64,000 nucleotides of DNA from Streptomonospora nanhaiensis (GCF_026642255.1 NZ_CP113264.1:5084001-5148000); one strand, 5' to 3'. Numbered from the stretch's first letter, positions 34,405-43,252 are shown. The notes: generated by a model not told the origin, from the sequence alone. Numbers and translations are program-made.

Positions 34405-34803
34405 ATGAGCGAGCCACAGACCGACAGGACCGGCGCCGTCGTACACGTCGCGCTGGACGAGACACGCGCCGTCAGCGCCTACACCGTGCGTCTGGACGAC
34501 GGCACCCTCGCCGGACGCGCGGACTTCGTCGACCCGCCCGGGGTACCCGGCGAGCGCGTCTTCTTCCACACCGAGGTCGCACCGGAGTTCGGCGGCCGGG
34601 GCCTGGCCGGGCTGCTGGTCGGTGAGGCACTGGCCGACAGCATCCGCAGGAACCTCACCGTCGTCCCCGTGTGCCCGCTCTTCGCCAAGCACCTGCGCAA
34701 GCACGGTGACGAGTACACGGCCCGGGGCGGACGGGTCCGCCGACCGAGGCCGGCCGACCTCGTCCTGGTCGAGGAGACGGTCAAGGACAGGGGTGACGCA
34801 TGA
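34405..34803 (+). CDS. YjdJ-type GNAT acetyltransferase
   Basis: A 132-aa protein from ATG 34405 (GAGAGGTC upstream). It contains VFFHTEVAPEFGGRGLAGLL, the acetyl-CoA loop, and VCPLFAKHLRKHGDEY. It is a paralogue of the protein at 29355-29663, with a longer N-terminus and a basic tail. It overlaps the AhpD-like start by four bases (ATGA) and belongs to the flavin monooxygenase operon. Confidence 0.85.
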   Translation: MSEPQTDRTGAVVHVALDETRAVSAYTVRLDDGTLAGRADFVDPPGVPGERVFFHTEVAPEFGGRGLAGLLVGEALADSIRRNLTVVPVCPLFAKHLRKHGDEYTARGGRVRRPRPADLVLVEETVKDRGDA

Positions 34804-35258
34804 GCGCGGAGCGCCCCTACATCGACAAGGAGCACCCCGAGGTCTACGGGGCGATGGTCAAGGCGGCCGCGGCCTCCCGGTCCGCGGCACGAGAGGCCGG
34901 TCTGGGCGACGACACCCTCGAACTGATCAACATCCGGGTGTCCCAGATCAACGGATGTCCGACCTGCCTGGGCATCCACTCCGCCAAGGCACGCAAGGCA
35001 GGAGTGGCGCAAGGCACTCTGGACGTGCTGCCGGCCTGGCGCGAGGTCGCGGCGTTCACCGATGAGCAGAGGGCCGCGCTGGAGCTGGCGGAGTCCTTGA
35101 CGGTGATCGATCCGACGATCGACCGACAGGCCCTCAACGCTCGTGCGGCGGCCCATCTGACCACCGCCCAGATCTCCGCGGTGGAGTGGACGGCCACCCT
35201 CATCAACGCGTTCAACCGCATCTCGATCGCCAGCGGGCACCCGGTGCTCGGACAGTAG
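34800..35258 (+). CDS. Carboxymuconolactone decarboxylase/AhpD-like protein
   Basis: A 152-aa alpha-helical protein. It has INGCPTCLGIHSAKARKAG, the CxxC-x3-H active site of AhpD-like peroxidase partners, and a second conserved stretch TAQISAVEWTATLINAFNRIS. Such proteins reduce peroxides or support thiol redox cycling. Translation is coupled to the GNAT gene by a 4-bp overlap. A strong hairpin follows the stop. Confidence 0.88.
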   Translation: MSAERPYIDKEHPEVYGAMVKAAAASRSAAREAGLGDDTLELINIRVSQINGCPTCLGIHSAKARKAGVAQGTLDVLPAWREVAAFTDEQRAALELAESLTVIDPTIDRQALNARAAAHLTTAQISAVEWTATLINAFNRISIASGHPVLGQ

Positions 35259-35270
35259 GAGGAGGCGGTT

Positions 35271-35319
35271 CCCACCGCCGTGGCGGCCCCTGGTCCGACC
35301 AGGACGCCACGGCGGTGGG
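35271..35319 (+). terminator. Terminator of the flavin monooxygenase operon
   Basis: CCCACCGCCGTGGCG (35271-35285) pairs perfectly with CGCCACGGCGGTGGG (35305-35319); the loop itself contains CCTGGTC/GACCAGG. Confidence 0.8.
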
Positions 35320-35497
35320 AGACGACCGTCTCCCACCGTCCACCGGGAGGAACTCGGGAGCCACGAGCGTCCGCCGCCCCCCCCACGACGCGGACCGACG
35401 ATCCGCACCATCCGGTCCACCCCCGCCCCGACCCCACCGGGAACGCAGAGAAGGGCCCACCTGATGGTGGACCCCTCGCTGACCTGCTACTTCTCTG

Positions 35498-35571
<74 letters not shown>

Positions 35572-35738
35572 GCCGCTGGGCGGGCGCCGTCTCCGGCCCC
35601 GCCGACGGAGAAGACTCTACCGCATCCGCCGGGACGTCCGCACCACGATTCGCCCCGCGCGGCCGGACCCGCCGCCGCGCGCCAGGGAGGGCAAGTTCGG
35701 TCAGGCGAACCCGGCGACGCCCGGAACATACTGGTCAC

Positions 35739-36662
35739 ATGACCGAGTCCATCTCCGGACGGGACCGTCTCCGGGAACTGCTCGACGCCGTCCTGGACGA
35801 GGAGAACCCCCGCCTCACCGACATGGCGGAGCACGCGTTCGCCTCCCCGTTCCACTTCACACGCCGCATGACCCGCGACACCGGGGAGGCCCCGGTCGCC
35901 CTCCGCCGCAGGGTCCTCCTGGAGCGCGCGGCCTGGCAGATCGGCCAGGGGAGCACCGTGACCGACGCCGCGTTCGCCGCGGGCTACCGGTCCGTCGAGG
36001 GCTTCATCCGCGCCTTCGGGCGCGCGTACGGGCATCCTCCCGGGGCCACCACACCGGGGAGCGCCACGTGGCTGCCCTCGCCGAACGGCATCCACTTCCA
36101 CCCGCCGATCCACCTGTGGATCGAGGAGAACCCGAAGAAGGACACCGGCATGGACGTCCTCGCCCTCCAGATCCACCACGACGTCGACGACACCGCCCAC
36201 CTGCTCCGCCTCGCCGCGTCGCTCCCCGAGGAGGTCTACCGGGAGGTGCGCGCCCCCGGGAGCACCGTCCTGGCGTGGGACGGCCCCGAGGAGTCGATCG
36301 CGGCCGTCCTCGAACACCTGGTGCGGGCGAAGGAGGTGTGGCTCGCCTCGATCGAGGCCGCCGACCAGCCCGAACAGGGGGCGGACGATCCCGCGGCGCT
36401 CCTCGAACGGCACGAGGACGCGGCGGCGCGGTGGATCGCGGCCGTCAACGACATCGGCCGCCGCGGCGCCTGGGGCGACCGCCTGGTGGACGCCCTGTGC
36501 GACCCGCCGGAGAGCTTCGTCATCGGCAGCGTCGTCGCCCACGTCCTCACCTTCTCCGCGCACCGCAGGCAGCTCGTCCGGCAGATGCTGCGCTCCGCGG
36601 GCGTGGAGGTGGACCACGGCGACCCCATCGAGTGGCTCCAGGGCCGCCACCACGACCGGTAG
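35739..36662 (+). CDS. AraC-type HTH regulator with C-terminal DinB-like domain
   Basis: A 307-aa protein from ATG 35739. CATACT at 35727-35732 ends 6 nt before the ATG, suggesting a leaderless transcript. The N-terminal 100 residues are a single AraC/XylS double HTH (HAFASPFHFTRRMTRDTGEAPVALRRR; VTDAAFAAGYRSVEGFIRAFGRAYG). From about residue 145 there is a DinB-like four-helix domain with His residues (IHHDVDDTAHLLRLA, SVVAHVLTFSAHRRQLVRQML) that can bind a metal. It is followed by a reductase gene and may control it. Confidence 0.87.
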   Translation: MTESISGRDRLRELLDAVLDEENPRLTDMAEHAFASPFHFTRRMTRDTGEAPVALRRRVLLERAAWQIGQGSTVTDAAFAAGYRSVEGFIRAFGRAYGHPPGATTPGSATWLPSPNGIHFHPPIHLWIEENPKKDTGMDVLALQIHHDVDDTAHLLRLAASLPEEVYREVRAPGSTVLAWDGPEESIAAVLEHLVRAKEVWLASIEAADQPEQGADDPAALLERHEDAAARWIAAVNDIGRRGAWGDRLVDALCDPPESFVIGSVVAHVLTFSAHRRQLVRQMLRSAGVEVDHGDPIEWLQGRHHDR

Positions 36663-36751
36663 GCCCGGAGCACAGGCGACCGCGCACCGCCGGGACCCAG
36701 GGACCGGCACGACGGCCGCCGCCCCGGACGGCGGCTCCACGGAGGAAGAAC

Positions 36752-37291
36752 ATGACCAGGACGATCTACAACACCGCAACCAGCCTCGACGGGTTCATCG
36801 CCACCGACGACCACTCCCTGGAGTGGCTGTTCGCCGCGGACCCGGGGGAGGCGAACAACGAGCACGCCGACTTCATGAAGAACGTGGGGGCGCTGGTCTC
36901 GGGCGCCCACACCTACGAGTGGATCCTGCGCCACGAGGGGGACGAGGCCTGGCCCTACGCCATCCCCTCCTGGGTGCTCACCCACCGCGACCTGCCCCGC
37001 GTCGAGGGCGACCTGCGCTTCGCGAGCGCCGACAGCGACCAGGAGCTGCGGGACCTGCACGCGGAGATGGTCGGGGCCGCCGGCGGACGCGACGTGTGGG
37101 TGGTCGGCGGGGGCGGGATCGCCGGGCGGTTCGCGGAACTCGGGCTGCTCGACGAGGTGGTCGTGTCCATCGCGCCCGTCACCCTGGGGTCGGGGGCTCC
37201 GCTCCTGGCCGGCCGGGTCGACCTCAGGGTCGTGGAGGTCCACCGCGCCGGGGACTTCGCCTGCGCCCGGTACGAGGTCGTCCGGCCCTAG
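36752..37291 (+). CDS. Dihydrofolate reductase/RibD C-terminal domain protein
   Basis: A 179-aa protein from ATG 36752 with GGAGGAAG upstream. It contains IYNTATSLDGFIATDDHSLEW, ALVSGAHTYEWIL, DVWVVGGGGIAGRFAELGLLDE and SIAPVTLGSGAPLL, as in stand-alone RibD_C/DHFR-like reductases. Substrate unknown; the folate role should not be assumed. Its TAG stop is formed by the CTAG at the left boundary of the adjacent MITE, so the native C-terminus may have been slightly different. Confidence 0.87.
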   Translation: MTRTIYNTATSLDGFIATDDHSLEWLFAADPGEANNEHADFMKNVGALVSGAHTYEWILRHEGDEAWPYAIPSWVLTHRDLPRVEGDLRFASADSDQELRDLHAEMVGAAGGRDVWVVGGGGIAGRFAELGLLDEVVVSIAPVTLGSGAPLLAGRVDLRVVEVHRAGDFACARYEVVRP

Positions 37292-37454
37292 GGCGTGTTC
37301 CGTGGATGCTGTCCGTCGCGAGCGGCGCATCCGGTGCGTTCATCGCAAGGCCGAAGAAGGAGTCAGGGTGGGGTCCTGTCGACAGATGAGAACGCCGCGA
37401 GGGGCGTGCCGGGGCGACGCGCAGCAGGGCGAGTGTCCGCGGAACACGCCCTAG
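37288..37454. mobile_element. 159-bp MITE with 15-bp terminal inverted repeats
   Basis: GGCGTGTTCCGTGGA (37292-37306) and TCCGCGGAACACGCC (37436-37450) are inverted repeats with one mismatch. CTAG flanks both ends (37288-37291 and 37451-37454) as a probable target duplication. The interior is too short for a transposase and has no open gene. The ends resemble those of IS5-like elements in streptomycetes, which presumably supply transposase in trans. That family link is from memory. Confidence 0.75.
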
Positions 37455-37545
37455 CCCGGCCTCCCGGGGCGTCCTCGCGGCCCTGTCCGCGCGGACGCCC
37501 CGCCGGCCGGTCGCGCACGCGCCCCCGGCCGGGACCGCGCCGGCC

Positions 37546-38085
37546 TCAGCGGTCCGACCGCTCCTGCCGGTCGGCGCGGGCGCGGAACCAGTCGAGCATG
37601 AACCGCTGCGAGGCGATGCCGTAGTCGAGTGCCGCGCGCTGGTGGGCGACGATGTCGCGGTGCTCCTCCGCGACGTCCGTCGCGTCGAGGCCCCTGTCGA
37701 GGTCGGAGAGGGCGGCGAGGTCGTTCTCGATGCGCGCCGTGATGCGGCGCAGGACCGGCGCGCGTTCGTCCGGCTCCAGCAGTCCGAGGAAGAAGAGCCT
37801 GGACAGCGCCGCGGTCTCCAGGTCGGATCCGGTCGGATCCCCCGTCATCCAGGCGCGGAACTCCTCGCGGCCCGCGCCGGTCACGCGGTACACCTTGCGG
37901 CCCCGGCCCCCGGGCTCGACGCTGGCGACCTCGATGGCCCCCCGGGCGAGCAGGGAGTCGAGCGCACGCCTGATACTGCCGGAACTGGCGCTGTAGAAGA
38001 GCGCGACGCCGGCCTCGAACCCCTTGATGAGGTCGTAGAAGCTCTGCGGGGCGATCAGGAGCAGTCCGAGGATCACGTGGGCCAT
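37546..38085 (-). CDS. PadR-family transcriptional regulator
   Basis: A 179-aa protein from ATG 38085; TACACT ends 6 nt upstream on the minus strand, so it may be leaderless. It has MAHVILGLLLIAPQSFYDLIKGF, SIRRALDSLLARGAIEV, RGRKVYRVTGAGREEFRAWM (wing), and a C-terminal helical dimerisation domain of the Vir_act_alpha_C type. It is divergent from the serine-hydrolase gene across 123 bp containing a perfect palindrome, and probably represses both directions. Confidence 0.88.
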   Translation of the reverse strand: MAHVILGLLLIAPQSFYDLIKGFEAGVALFYSASSGSIRRALDSLLARGAIEVASVEPGGRGRKVYRVTGAGREEFRAWMTGDPTGSDLETAALSRLFFLGLLEPDERAPVLRRITARIENDLAALSDLDRGLDATDVAEEHRDIVAHQRAALDYGIASQRFMLDWFRARADRQERSDR

Positions 38086-38103
38086 GGGACGAGTGTAGAC
38101 CCG

Positions 38104-38132
38104 TTGACTCTCATAGACATGTCTAATAGTCA
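38104..38132 (+). promoter_or_regulatory. Divergent promoter region with PadR-type palindrome
   Basis: TTGACT (38104-38109) and TAGTCA (38127-38132), 17 nt apart, form a promoter towards the serine hydrolase. TAGACATGTCTA (38114-38125), a perfect palindrome, fills the spacer. The minus-strand promoter of padR lies 20 bp away. Confidence 0.6.
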
Positions 38133-38208
38133 TATAGAGACCGTCGGTCCCCGGACCCGGACGCCGAAGGCACGGCGACGGGCCGCCCCCCGCACACCAG
38201 GAGCCCGC

Positions 38209-39345
38209 GTGACACCACCGCCCGCCACCACCCGCGCCCAGGACAACCGGGTGCCCCCCGGCGTCGACGACCGCCTGACGCGCCTGCTGGAGAACCTCGT
38301 CGCGCGGCCCGGCATCCACCACGCCAACCTCGCCCTCGCGAGCGGCGACGGCGGGCTGCGCTGGTCCGCCGCCTCAGGGCCCGCCGACGACCGGCCGCCG
38401 CGCCCCGACACCCCCTTCTTCGTCGCGAGCGTCACCAAGCGCTTCATCGTCACCCTGGTGCTCCAGGCGCACGAGCGCGGCGAACTCGACCTGGCCGCGC
38501 CGATCGGCCGGTACCTGCCCCCGGAGGTGCTCACCGGGCTCCACGTCCTCCGGGGCACGGACCACACGTCCGCGATCACGGTCCGCCACCTGGCGAGCCA
38601 CACGTCGGGGCTGCCCGACCACTTCGAGAGGCGCCGAGGCGGCCCGAGCCTGTACGAGCACCTCGGCCGGGGCCGGGACCTGGCCTGGACGTTCGAGGAC
38701 ACGGTACGGACCACACGCGAACTGCAGCGCCCCCACTTCGCGCCGCAGGACCTCGACGCGCCCCGGCAGAAGGCCCGCTACTCCGACACCGGGTTCCAGC
38801 TGCTCATCCGCATCGTGGAGACGGTGACCGGCCGGCCGTTCGCCGTCCTGCTGACCGAACGCGTCCTCGCCCCGCTCGGCCTGGCCCACACCTGGCTACC
38901 GGGGCACCGACCGCCGGACCCGGCGACCGCCGAGCCCTCGCCCCTCCACACGGGACGGCGCCCCGTCCGGCTGGACTCGCTGATCGCCTCCTCCAACGAC
39001 CTGTTCAGCACCACCGCGGACCTTCTCGCCTTCCAGAGGGCGCTGCTCGGCGGCGAACTCCTCGGGGAGGCCCGCTCGCTGGCCGCGCTCACCGAGCGGC
39101 GCAACCGGCTGCGCAACATTCCCGTCCTCCGGTACGGCCTGGGCACCATGTTCTTCACCGTGGGACGGCTCGCGTCCCCGGTGGGCCGTCCCGTCACCCT
39201 CGTGGGCCACTCGGGGGCCACCGGGACGTGGCTCTTCCACTGCCCCGAACTGGACCTGCACCTGGCCGGCACCGTCGACCAGACCAGGGGGCAGGCCGTC
39301 CCCTTCCGGCTCATGGCGCGGTGCCTGGGAGCCTGGCGCACATGA
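38209..39345 (+). CDS. Serine hydrolase (class C beta-lactamase/PBP4* fold)
   Basis: A 378-aa protein from GTG 38209 (CAGGAG upstream). It carries SVTK in FFVASVTKRFIV (SxxK), YSD in ARYSDTGFQLL (YxN position, Asp instead of Asn), and HSGATG (KTG box variant). TVRHLASHTSGLPDH is typical of the family. No signal peptide is seen, so it is probably a cytoplasmic esterase or peptidase rather than a resistance beta-lactamase. It is divergent from padR. Confidence 0.87.
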   Translation: MTPPPATTRAQDNRVPPGVDDRLTRLLENLVARPGIHHANLALASGDGGLRWSAASGPADDRPPRPDTPFFVASVTKRFIVTLVLQAHERGELDLAAPIGRYLPPEVLTGLHVLRGTDHTSAITVRHLASHTSGLPDHFERRRGGPSLYEHLGRGRDLAWTFEDTVRTTRELQRPHFAPQDLDAPRQKARYSDTGFQLLIRIVETVTGRPFAVLLTERVLAPLGLAHTWLPGHRPPDPATAEPSPLHTGRRPVRLDSLIASSNDLFSTTADLLAFQRALLGGELLGEARSLAALTERRNRLRNIPVLRYGLGTMFFTVGRLASPVGRPVTLVGHSGATGTWLFHCPELDLHLAGTVDQTRGQAVPFRLMARCLGAWRT

Positions 39346-39470
39346 GGGCCGCCCCGCCGGACCGCGTCCCCGGCGCGCTCCGCCCGAGCGGCGCCGCCGG
39401 TTCGGCGCGGACCCCTCCACCGGACGGGGATCCCGGGTCAGGGCCGGCTCCGGACCGCAGGCCCCGGCCC

Positions 39471-39968
39471 TCAGGCGCGTTCGGCGGCGTCCAGGTACCC
39501 GGCCGCCTCGGCGACCTCGTCCTCGTTGAAGACCGCGACGCCGTGGTCCCTCAGCAGCTGGGCCGTCACCCCCGCGCCCGCCAGCTTGCGTCCGCCGAAG
39601 GTCCCGTCGTACACCTCGCGGGATCCGCAGGACGGGCTGGACTCCTTGAGGACCGCCACCTCCACCCCGTGCTCCCGGGCGGTGGCGAGGGCCGCGCGGG
39701 CGCCCCGCACGAAGTGCTCGGTCACGTCCGCGCCCTCGGGGGTGAGGATGCGCGCCCGTCCGGCGAGCACGTCGGCCGCCGTCGCTCCGGGCTCGATCTC
39801 CGCGGGCGGGCGGGGCACGGGCAGCCCGCCGGCGATCTCGGGGCAGTGCACCACGAGCCGCCCCTCCTCCCGCCAGCGCGCGACCCGGTCGTCCCCGATC
39901 GCCTTGGAACGCCCGTCGTAGCGCACCCTGCGCCCCATCAGACAGGCGCTGACCAGTACCTTGCGCAT
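39471..39968 (-). CDS. DUF523 (TudS-like) iron-sulphur protein
   Basis: A 165-aa protein from ATG 39968 with GGGAG upstream. Three conserved Cys are in VSACLMGRRVRYDG (Cys9), VVHCPEIAGGLPVPRPPAEI (Cys42) and KESSPSCGSREVYDGTF (Cys113), the cluster ligands of TudS-type thiouracil desulfurases. Activity on thiouracil is known for some members only. Confidence 0.85.
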   Translation of the reverse strand: MRKVLVSACLMGRRVRYDGRSKAIGDDRVARWREEGRLVVHCPEIAGGLPVPRPPAEIEPGATAADVLAGRARILTPEGADVTEHFVRGARAALATAREHGVEVAVLKESSPSCGSREVYDGTFGGRKLAGAGVTAQLLRDHGVAVFNEDEVAEAAGYLDAAERA

Positions 39969-40036
39969 GGGCTCCCTCTCTCCGCTCTCCCCCGCGCTGC
40001 CACGCTACCCCGGCGGCGACACGGCCGAACCGCACG

Positions 40037-40061
40037 GGTTAATCACAAAAAGTGATTAACC
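40037..40061. promoter_or_regulatory. 25-bp perfect palindrome before the MFS gene
   Basis: GGTTAATCAC (40037-40046), spacer AAAAA, GTGATTAACC (40052-40061). It stands out as AT-rich in this DNA and lies 45 bp before the GTG start. It is a strong operator candidate, perhaps for a GntR- or LacI-type repressor encoded elsewhere. Confidence 0.65.
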
Positions 40062-40105
40062 TGGTGCTTTGGGTGACACTTGGGTGGACTCACCGAGGGG
40101 GAGAC

Positions 40106-41560
40106 GTGAGCGAGTCACAGCCTCAGGGCCGAAAGGCCCTGGAGACGGACCACAGGACGACCCGGAAGGCCGTCACCGCCGCCGCGATCGGCAACGCGAC
40201 CGAATGGTACGACTTCGGCGTCTACAGCTACCTGGCCGTCACCATCGGGCTGGTGTTCTACCCCTCGCAGTCCCAGGGCGTGCAGCTCATCGCCACCTTC
40301 ACCACGTTCGCCGCCGCCTTCCTGGTCCGCCCCCTGGGCGGCCTGTTCTTCGGCCCCCTGGGCGACCGCATCGGCCGCAAGCAGGTCCTCGCCTTCACCA
40401 TGCTGCTCATGGCCGTGAGCACCTTCTCCATCGGGCTCATCCCGTCGGCCGCCACGATCGGCATCGCCGCGCCGGTCCTGCTGCTGGTCGCCCGCATGCT
40501 CCAGGGCTTCTCCACCGGCGGCGAGTACGGCGGCGCCACCACCTTCATCGCCGAGTACGCGCCCGACCGGCGCCGCGGGTTCCTGGCCTCCTGGCTGGAG
40601 TTCGGCACGGTCAGCGGCTACGTCGGCGGCGCCGGCATCGTCACCCTGATGACCCTGGTGCTGGGGCCGGAGGGCATGCTCGCCTGGGGCTGGCGCATCC
40701 CGTTCCTGCTCGCCCTCCCGCTGGGCGGCATCGGCCTCTACCTGCGGCTCAAGCTGGAGGAGACCCCGGTCTTCAACCAGAACACCGAAGGTTTCGCCAA
40801 GAACGCCGAGGGCGGGCACCGCAAGGGCCAGCTCCGGGAGACGGTCGTCGGCCAGTGGCGGACCATCCTCCTGTGCATCGGACTCGTGATGGTCTTCAAC
40901 GTCAACAACTACATGGTGACCGCGTACATGCCCACCTACCTGGAGGCCGAGCTCGGCTACAGCGCCTCGCTCGCACTGGTCATGACCCTGGCCGCCATGG
41001 TGCTGATGCTGGTCGGGGTCACCCAGTTCGGGCGCCTCAGCGACCGGGTGGGGCGCAGGCCCGTCCTCGCCTCCGGGAGCCTCCTCTCGATCGTGCTGGC
41101 CCTGCCCGCGTTCTGGCTGCTGCAACAGGCCGGCGTGTGGGCCGTCGCCCTGGGCATGGTCCTCCTGGCGGTGACCCTGGTGCACTTCTCCGGAGCGGCC
41201 CCCTCCACCCTGCCCGCGTTCTTCCCCACCAAGGTGCGCTACGGCGCCCTGGCGATCAGCTTCAACGTGTCGGTGGCGCTGTTCGGCGGCACCACGCCGC
41301 TGATCGCGGAGACGCTCGTGCAGTCCACCGGGAACCTCTACTCCCCGGCCTGGCTGCTGATGATCGCGGGCGTGGTGGGACTCGTGGTGGTGTGGCACAT
41401 GGACGAGAGCGCGAACCGGCCGCTCCCGGGCGCGCCCGCCATGGAGTCCGCGCCCCGCACCGCGCGGGACGGCACCCGCCTGCCCTACCCGAGGCCGAGC
41501 GGGGAGTCGGGGAAGTTCGTCCCGCCGAGCAACGTGCGCAGGCTGCCCTCCGACTCCTGA
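40106..41560 (+). CDS. MFS transporter, metabolite:H+ symporter (ProP-like) family
   Basis: A 484-aa membrane protein from GTG 40106 (GAGGGGGAG upstream). It has about 12 hydrophobic segments. The signature GNATEWYDFGVYSYLA starts TM1, GDRIGRKQVL is the loop 2-3 motif, and GFSTGGEYGGATTFIAEYAP is in TM4-5; these mark the MHS family (proline/betaine, dicarboxylate, shikimate). The substrate cannot be chosen from sequence. A palindromic operator lies upstream and a terminator follows. Confidence 0.9.
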   Translation: MSESQPQGRKALETDHRTTRKAVTAAAIGNATEWYDFGVYSYLAVTIGLVFYPSQSQGVQLIATFTTFAAAFLVRPLGGLFFGPLGDRIGRKQVLAFTMLLMAVSTFSIGLIPSAATIGIAAPVLLLVARMLQGFSTGGEYGGATTFIAEYAPDRRRGFLASWLEFGTVSGYVGGAGIVTLMTLVLGPEGMLAWGWRIPFLLALPLGGIGLYLRLKLEETPVFNQNTEGFAKNAEGGHRKGQLRETVVGQWRTILLCIGLVMVFNVNNYMVTAYMPTYLEAELGYSASLALVMTLAAMVLMLVGVTQFGRLSDRVGRRPVLASGSLLSIVLALPAFWLLQQAGVWAVALGMVLLAVTLVHFSGAAPSTLPAFFPTKVRYGALAISFNVSVALFGGTTPLIAETLVQSTGNLYSPAWLLMIAGVVGLVVVWHMDESANRPLPGAPAMESAPRTARDGTRLPYPRPSGESGKFVPPSNVRRLPSDS

Positions 41561-41607
41561 CCGTGCCCGGCCCGGCAGCGTGCCCGGGGACACCCCGGCA
41601 CACGACG

Positions 41608-41640
41608 AGGGGGAGCCTCTCCGTCGGAGAGGCTCCCCCT
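41608..41640. terminator. Terminator between the MFS gene and der
   Basis: AGGGGGAGCCTCTCC (41608-41622) and GGAGAGGCTCCCCCT (41626-41640) form a perfect 15-bp stem with loop GTC, usable from both sides. Confidence 0.85.
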
Positions 41641-41694
41641 GTGCGTGCGGACGCCCCGGCTGTCGCGGGCCCGGGACGGGCCGCGCGACACCGC

Positions 41695-43131
41695 TCAGCG
41701 GCGCCGGTGCTTGCGGTCCGGACGCACGCTGCCCTTGGAGGCACGGCCCGGCGTCGCGCCCTTCTTCTCACGGATGCGCATGCTGATGTGCACCGGGGAG
41801 CCGTCGAACCCGAAGTCCTCCCGCAGGCGCCGCTCGATGAAGCGGCGGTAGTTGTCCTCCAGGAACCCGGTGGTGAAGAGGACGAAGTGCGGCGGGCGCG
41901 AACCCGCCTGCGTCGCGAACAGGATCTTGGGCTGCTTGCCGCCGCGCACCGGCGGCGGGGTCGCGGCCACGAGGTCCTTGAGCCAGTTGTTCAGCTGACC
42001 GGTCGAGATGCGCTGGTTCCACCCCGCCAGGCTGGTCTCGATCGCCGGGACGAGCCGCTCCATGTGGCGGCCGGTCTTCGCCGAGACGTTGACGCGCGGC
42101 GCCCAGGAGACGCGCGCCAGCTGGCGGTCGATCTCCTTCTCCAGGTAGTTCCGGCGATCCTCGTCGAGGATGTCCCACTTGTTGAACGCCAGGACCAGGC
42201 CGCGCCCGGCCTCCACGACCTGCTCCACGACCCGGATGTCCTGCTCGGCCAGCGGCTCGCTGACGTCCATCAGGACCACGGCGATCTCGGCGCGCTCCAG
42301 GGCGGTGCCCGTGCGCATGGTCGCGTAGTAGTCGGCGCCCTGCAGCGCCCGGAACCGGCGGCGGATGCCGGCGGTGTCGATGAACTTCCAGGTCTTGCCG
42401 CCGAGGTCGATCAGCTCGTCGACCGCGTCGCGGGTCGTGCCCGCCACGGAGTCCACGACCACCCGGTCCTCACCGGCGAGGCGGTTGAGCAGGCTCGACT
42501 TGCCCACGTTGGGGCGTCCGAGCAGGGCGATGCGGGGAGGGCCGTCCTCGCCCTCGTCCTCGGTGTCGCCGACGAGCTGCTCAGGGAAGGCCTCCACGAC
42601 GGCGTCCAGCAGGTCGCCGGTGCCGCGCCCGTGCAGGGCGCTGATCGGGTAGGGCTGGTCGACGCCCAGCTGCCACAGGGCGAGCGCGTCGGCCTCCTGC
42701 ATGTTGCCGTCGACCTTGTTGGCGGCCAGGATCACGGGACGCTTCGTGGCGCGCAGGACCCGGGTGACGGCCGCGTCGGCGTCGGTGACGCCCACGGTGG
42801 CGTCCACCACGAACAGGATGACGTCGGCGGTCTGCGCGGCGTACTCGGCCTGGCGCGCCACCATGGCGGCCAGCCCGCTGACGCTGGTCTCCCAGCCGCC
42901 GGTGTCGACGAGCGTGAACTTGGTGTTCTGCCACTCGGCGTCGTAGGCCACCCGGTCACGGGTCACACCCGGCACATCCTCGACCACGGCCTCGCGGCGG
43001 CCGATGATGCGGTTGACCAGGCTGGACTTGCCCACGTTGGGGCGTCCCACCACGGCCACCACGGGGAGGGTCGCGGGTTCGGCGCCGTCCAGCCCCTCAT
43101 GGCCGACGTCGGAGATGTCGAAGTCACTCAT
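41695..43131 (-). CDS. der: Ribosome biogenesis GTPase Der (EngA)
   Basis: A 478-aa tandem GTPase. The first G domain has VVGRPNVGKSSLVNRI, DVPGVTRDRV, DTGGWE and NKVDG; the second has LLGRPNVGKSSLLNRL, TTRDAVDELI, DTAGI and NKWD. A KH-like C-terminal domain (PPHFVLFTTGFLEDNYRRFIERRL) is followed by a basic tail. Der matures the 50S subunit. The start is ATG 43131; the first 20 residues are acidic, as in actinobacterial homologues. It lies downstream of cmk, the usual order. Confidence 0.96.
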   Translation of the reverse strand: MSDFDISDVGHEGLDGAEPATLPVVAVVGRPNVGKSSLVNRIIGRREAVVEDVPGVTRDRVAYDAEWQNTKFTLVDTGGWETSVSGLAAMVARQAEYAAQTADVILFVVDATVGVTDADAAVTRVLRATKRPVILAANKVDGNMQEADALALWQLGVDQPYPISALHGRGTGDLLDAVVEAFPEQLVGDTEDEGEDGPPRIALLGRPNVGKSSLLNRLAGEDRVVVDSVAGTTRDAVDELIDLGGKTWKFIDTAGIRRRFRALQGADYYATMRTGTALERAEIAVVLMDVSEPLAEQDIRVVEQVVEAGRGLVLAFNKWDILDEDRRNYLEKEIDRQLARVSWAPRVNVSAKTGRHMERLVPAIETSLAGWNQRISTGQLNNWLKDLVAATPPPVRGGKQPKILFATQAGSRPPHFVLFTTGFLEDNYRRFIERRLREDFGFDGSPVHISMRIREKKGATPGRASKGSVRPDRKHRRR

Positions 43132-43229
43132 GTACTGCTCCCGGTTCTAGGTCCCCGCGCGCCCAGGATGCGTGCCGCGAGGATGCGAATGGTCGACCTG
43201 TCCCGGAGATTCCGGGGCAGGCGTGTCCG

Positions 43230-43252
43230 CGCGGACGCCGACGGCGTCCGCG
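43230..43252 (-). terminator. Hairpin between cmk and der
   Basis: CGCGGACGCCG (43230-43240) and CGGCGTCCGCG (43242-43252) are a perfect inverted repeat around one base. It lies in the 240-bp gap between cmk and der; no poly-T follows, so it may only attenuate. Confidence 0.4.

Noticed and set aside
29837..35258. The oxidoreductase, GNAT and hydrolase genes as a natural-product cluster
   Set aside because: There are no synthase, carrier or tailoring core genes. The shared operator palindromes and MarR gene fit a stress or detoxification regulon better.
38209..39345. Serine hydrolase as a beta-lactam resistance enzyme
   Set aside because: No signal peptide, YSD instead of YxN, and a PadR-type control region; a cytoplasmic esterase/peptidase is more likely.
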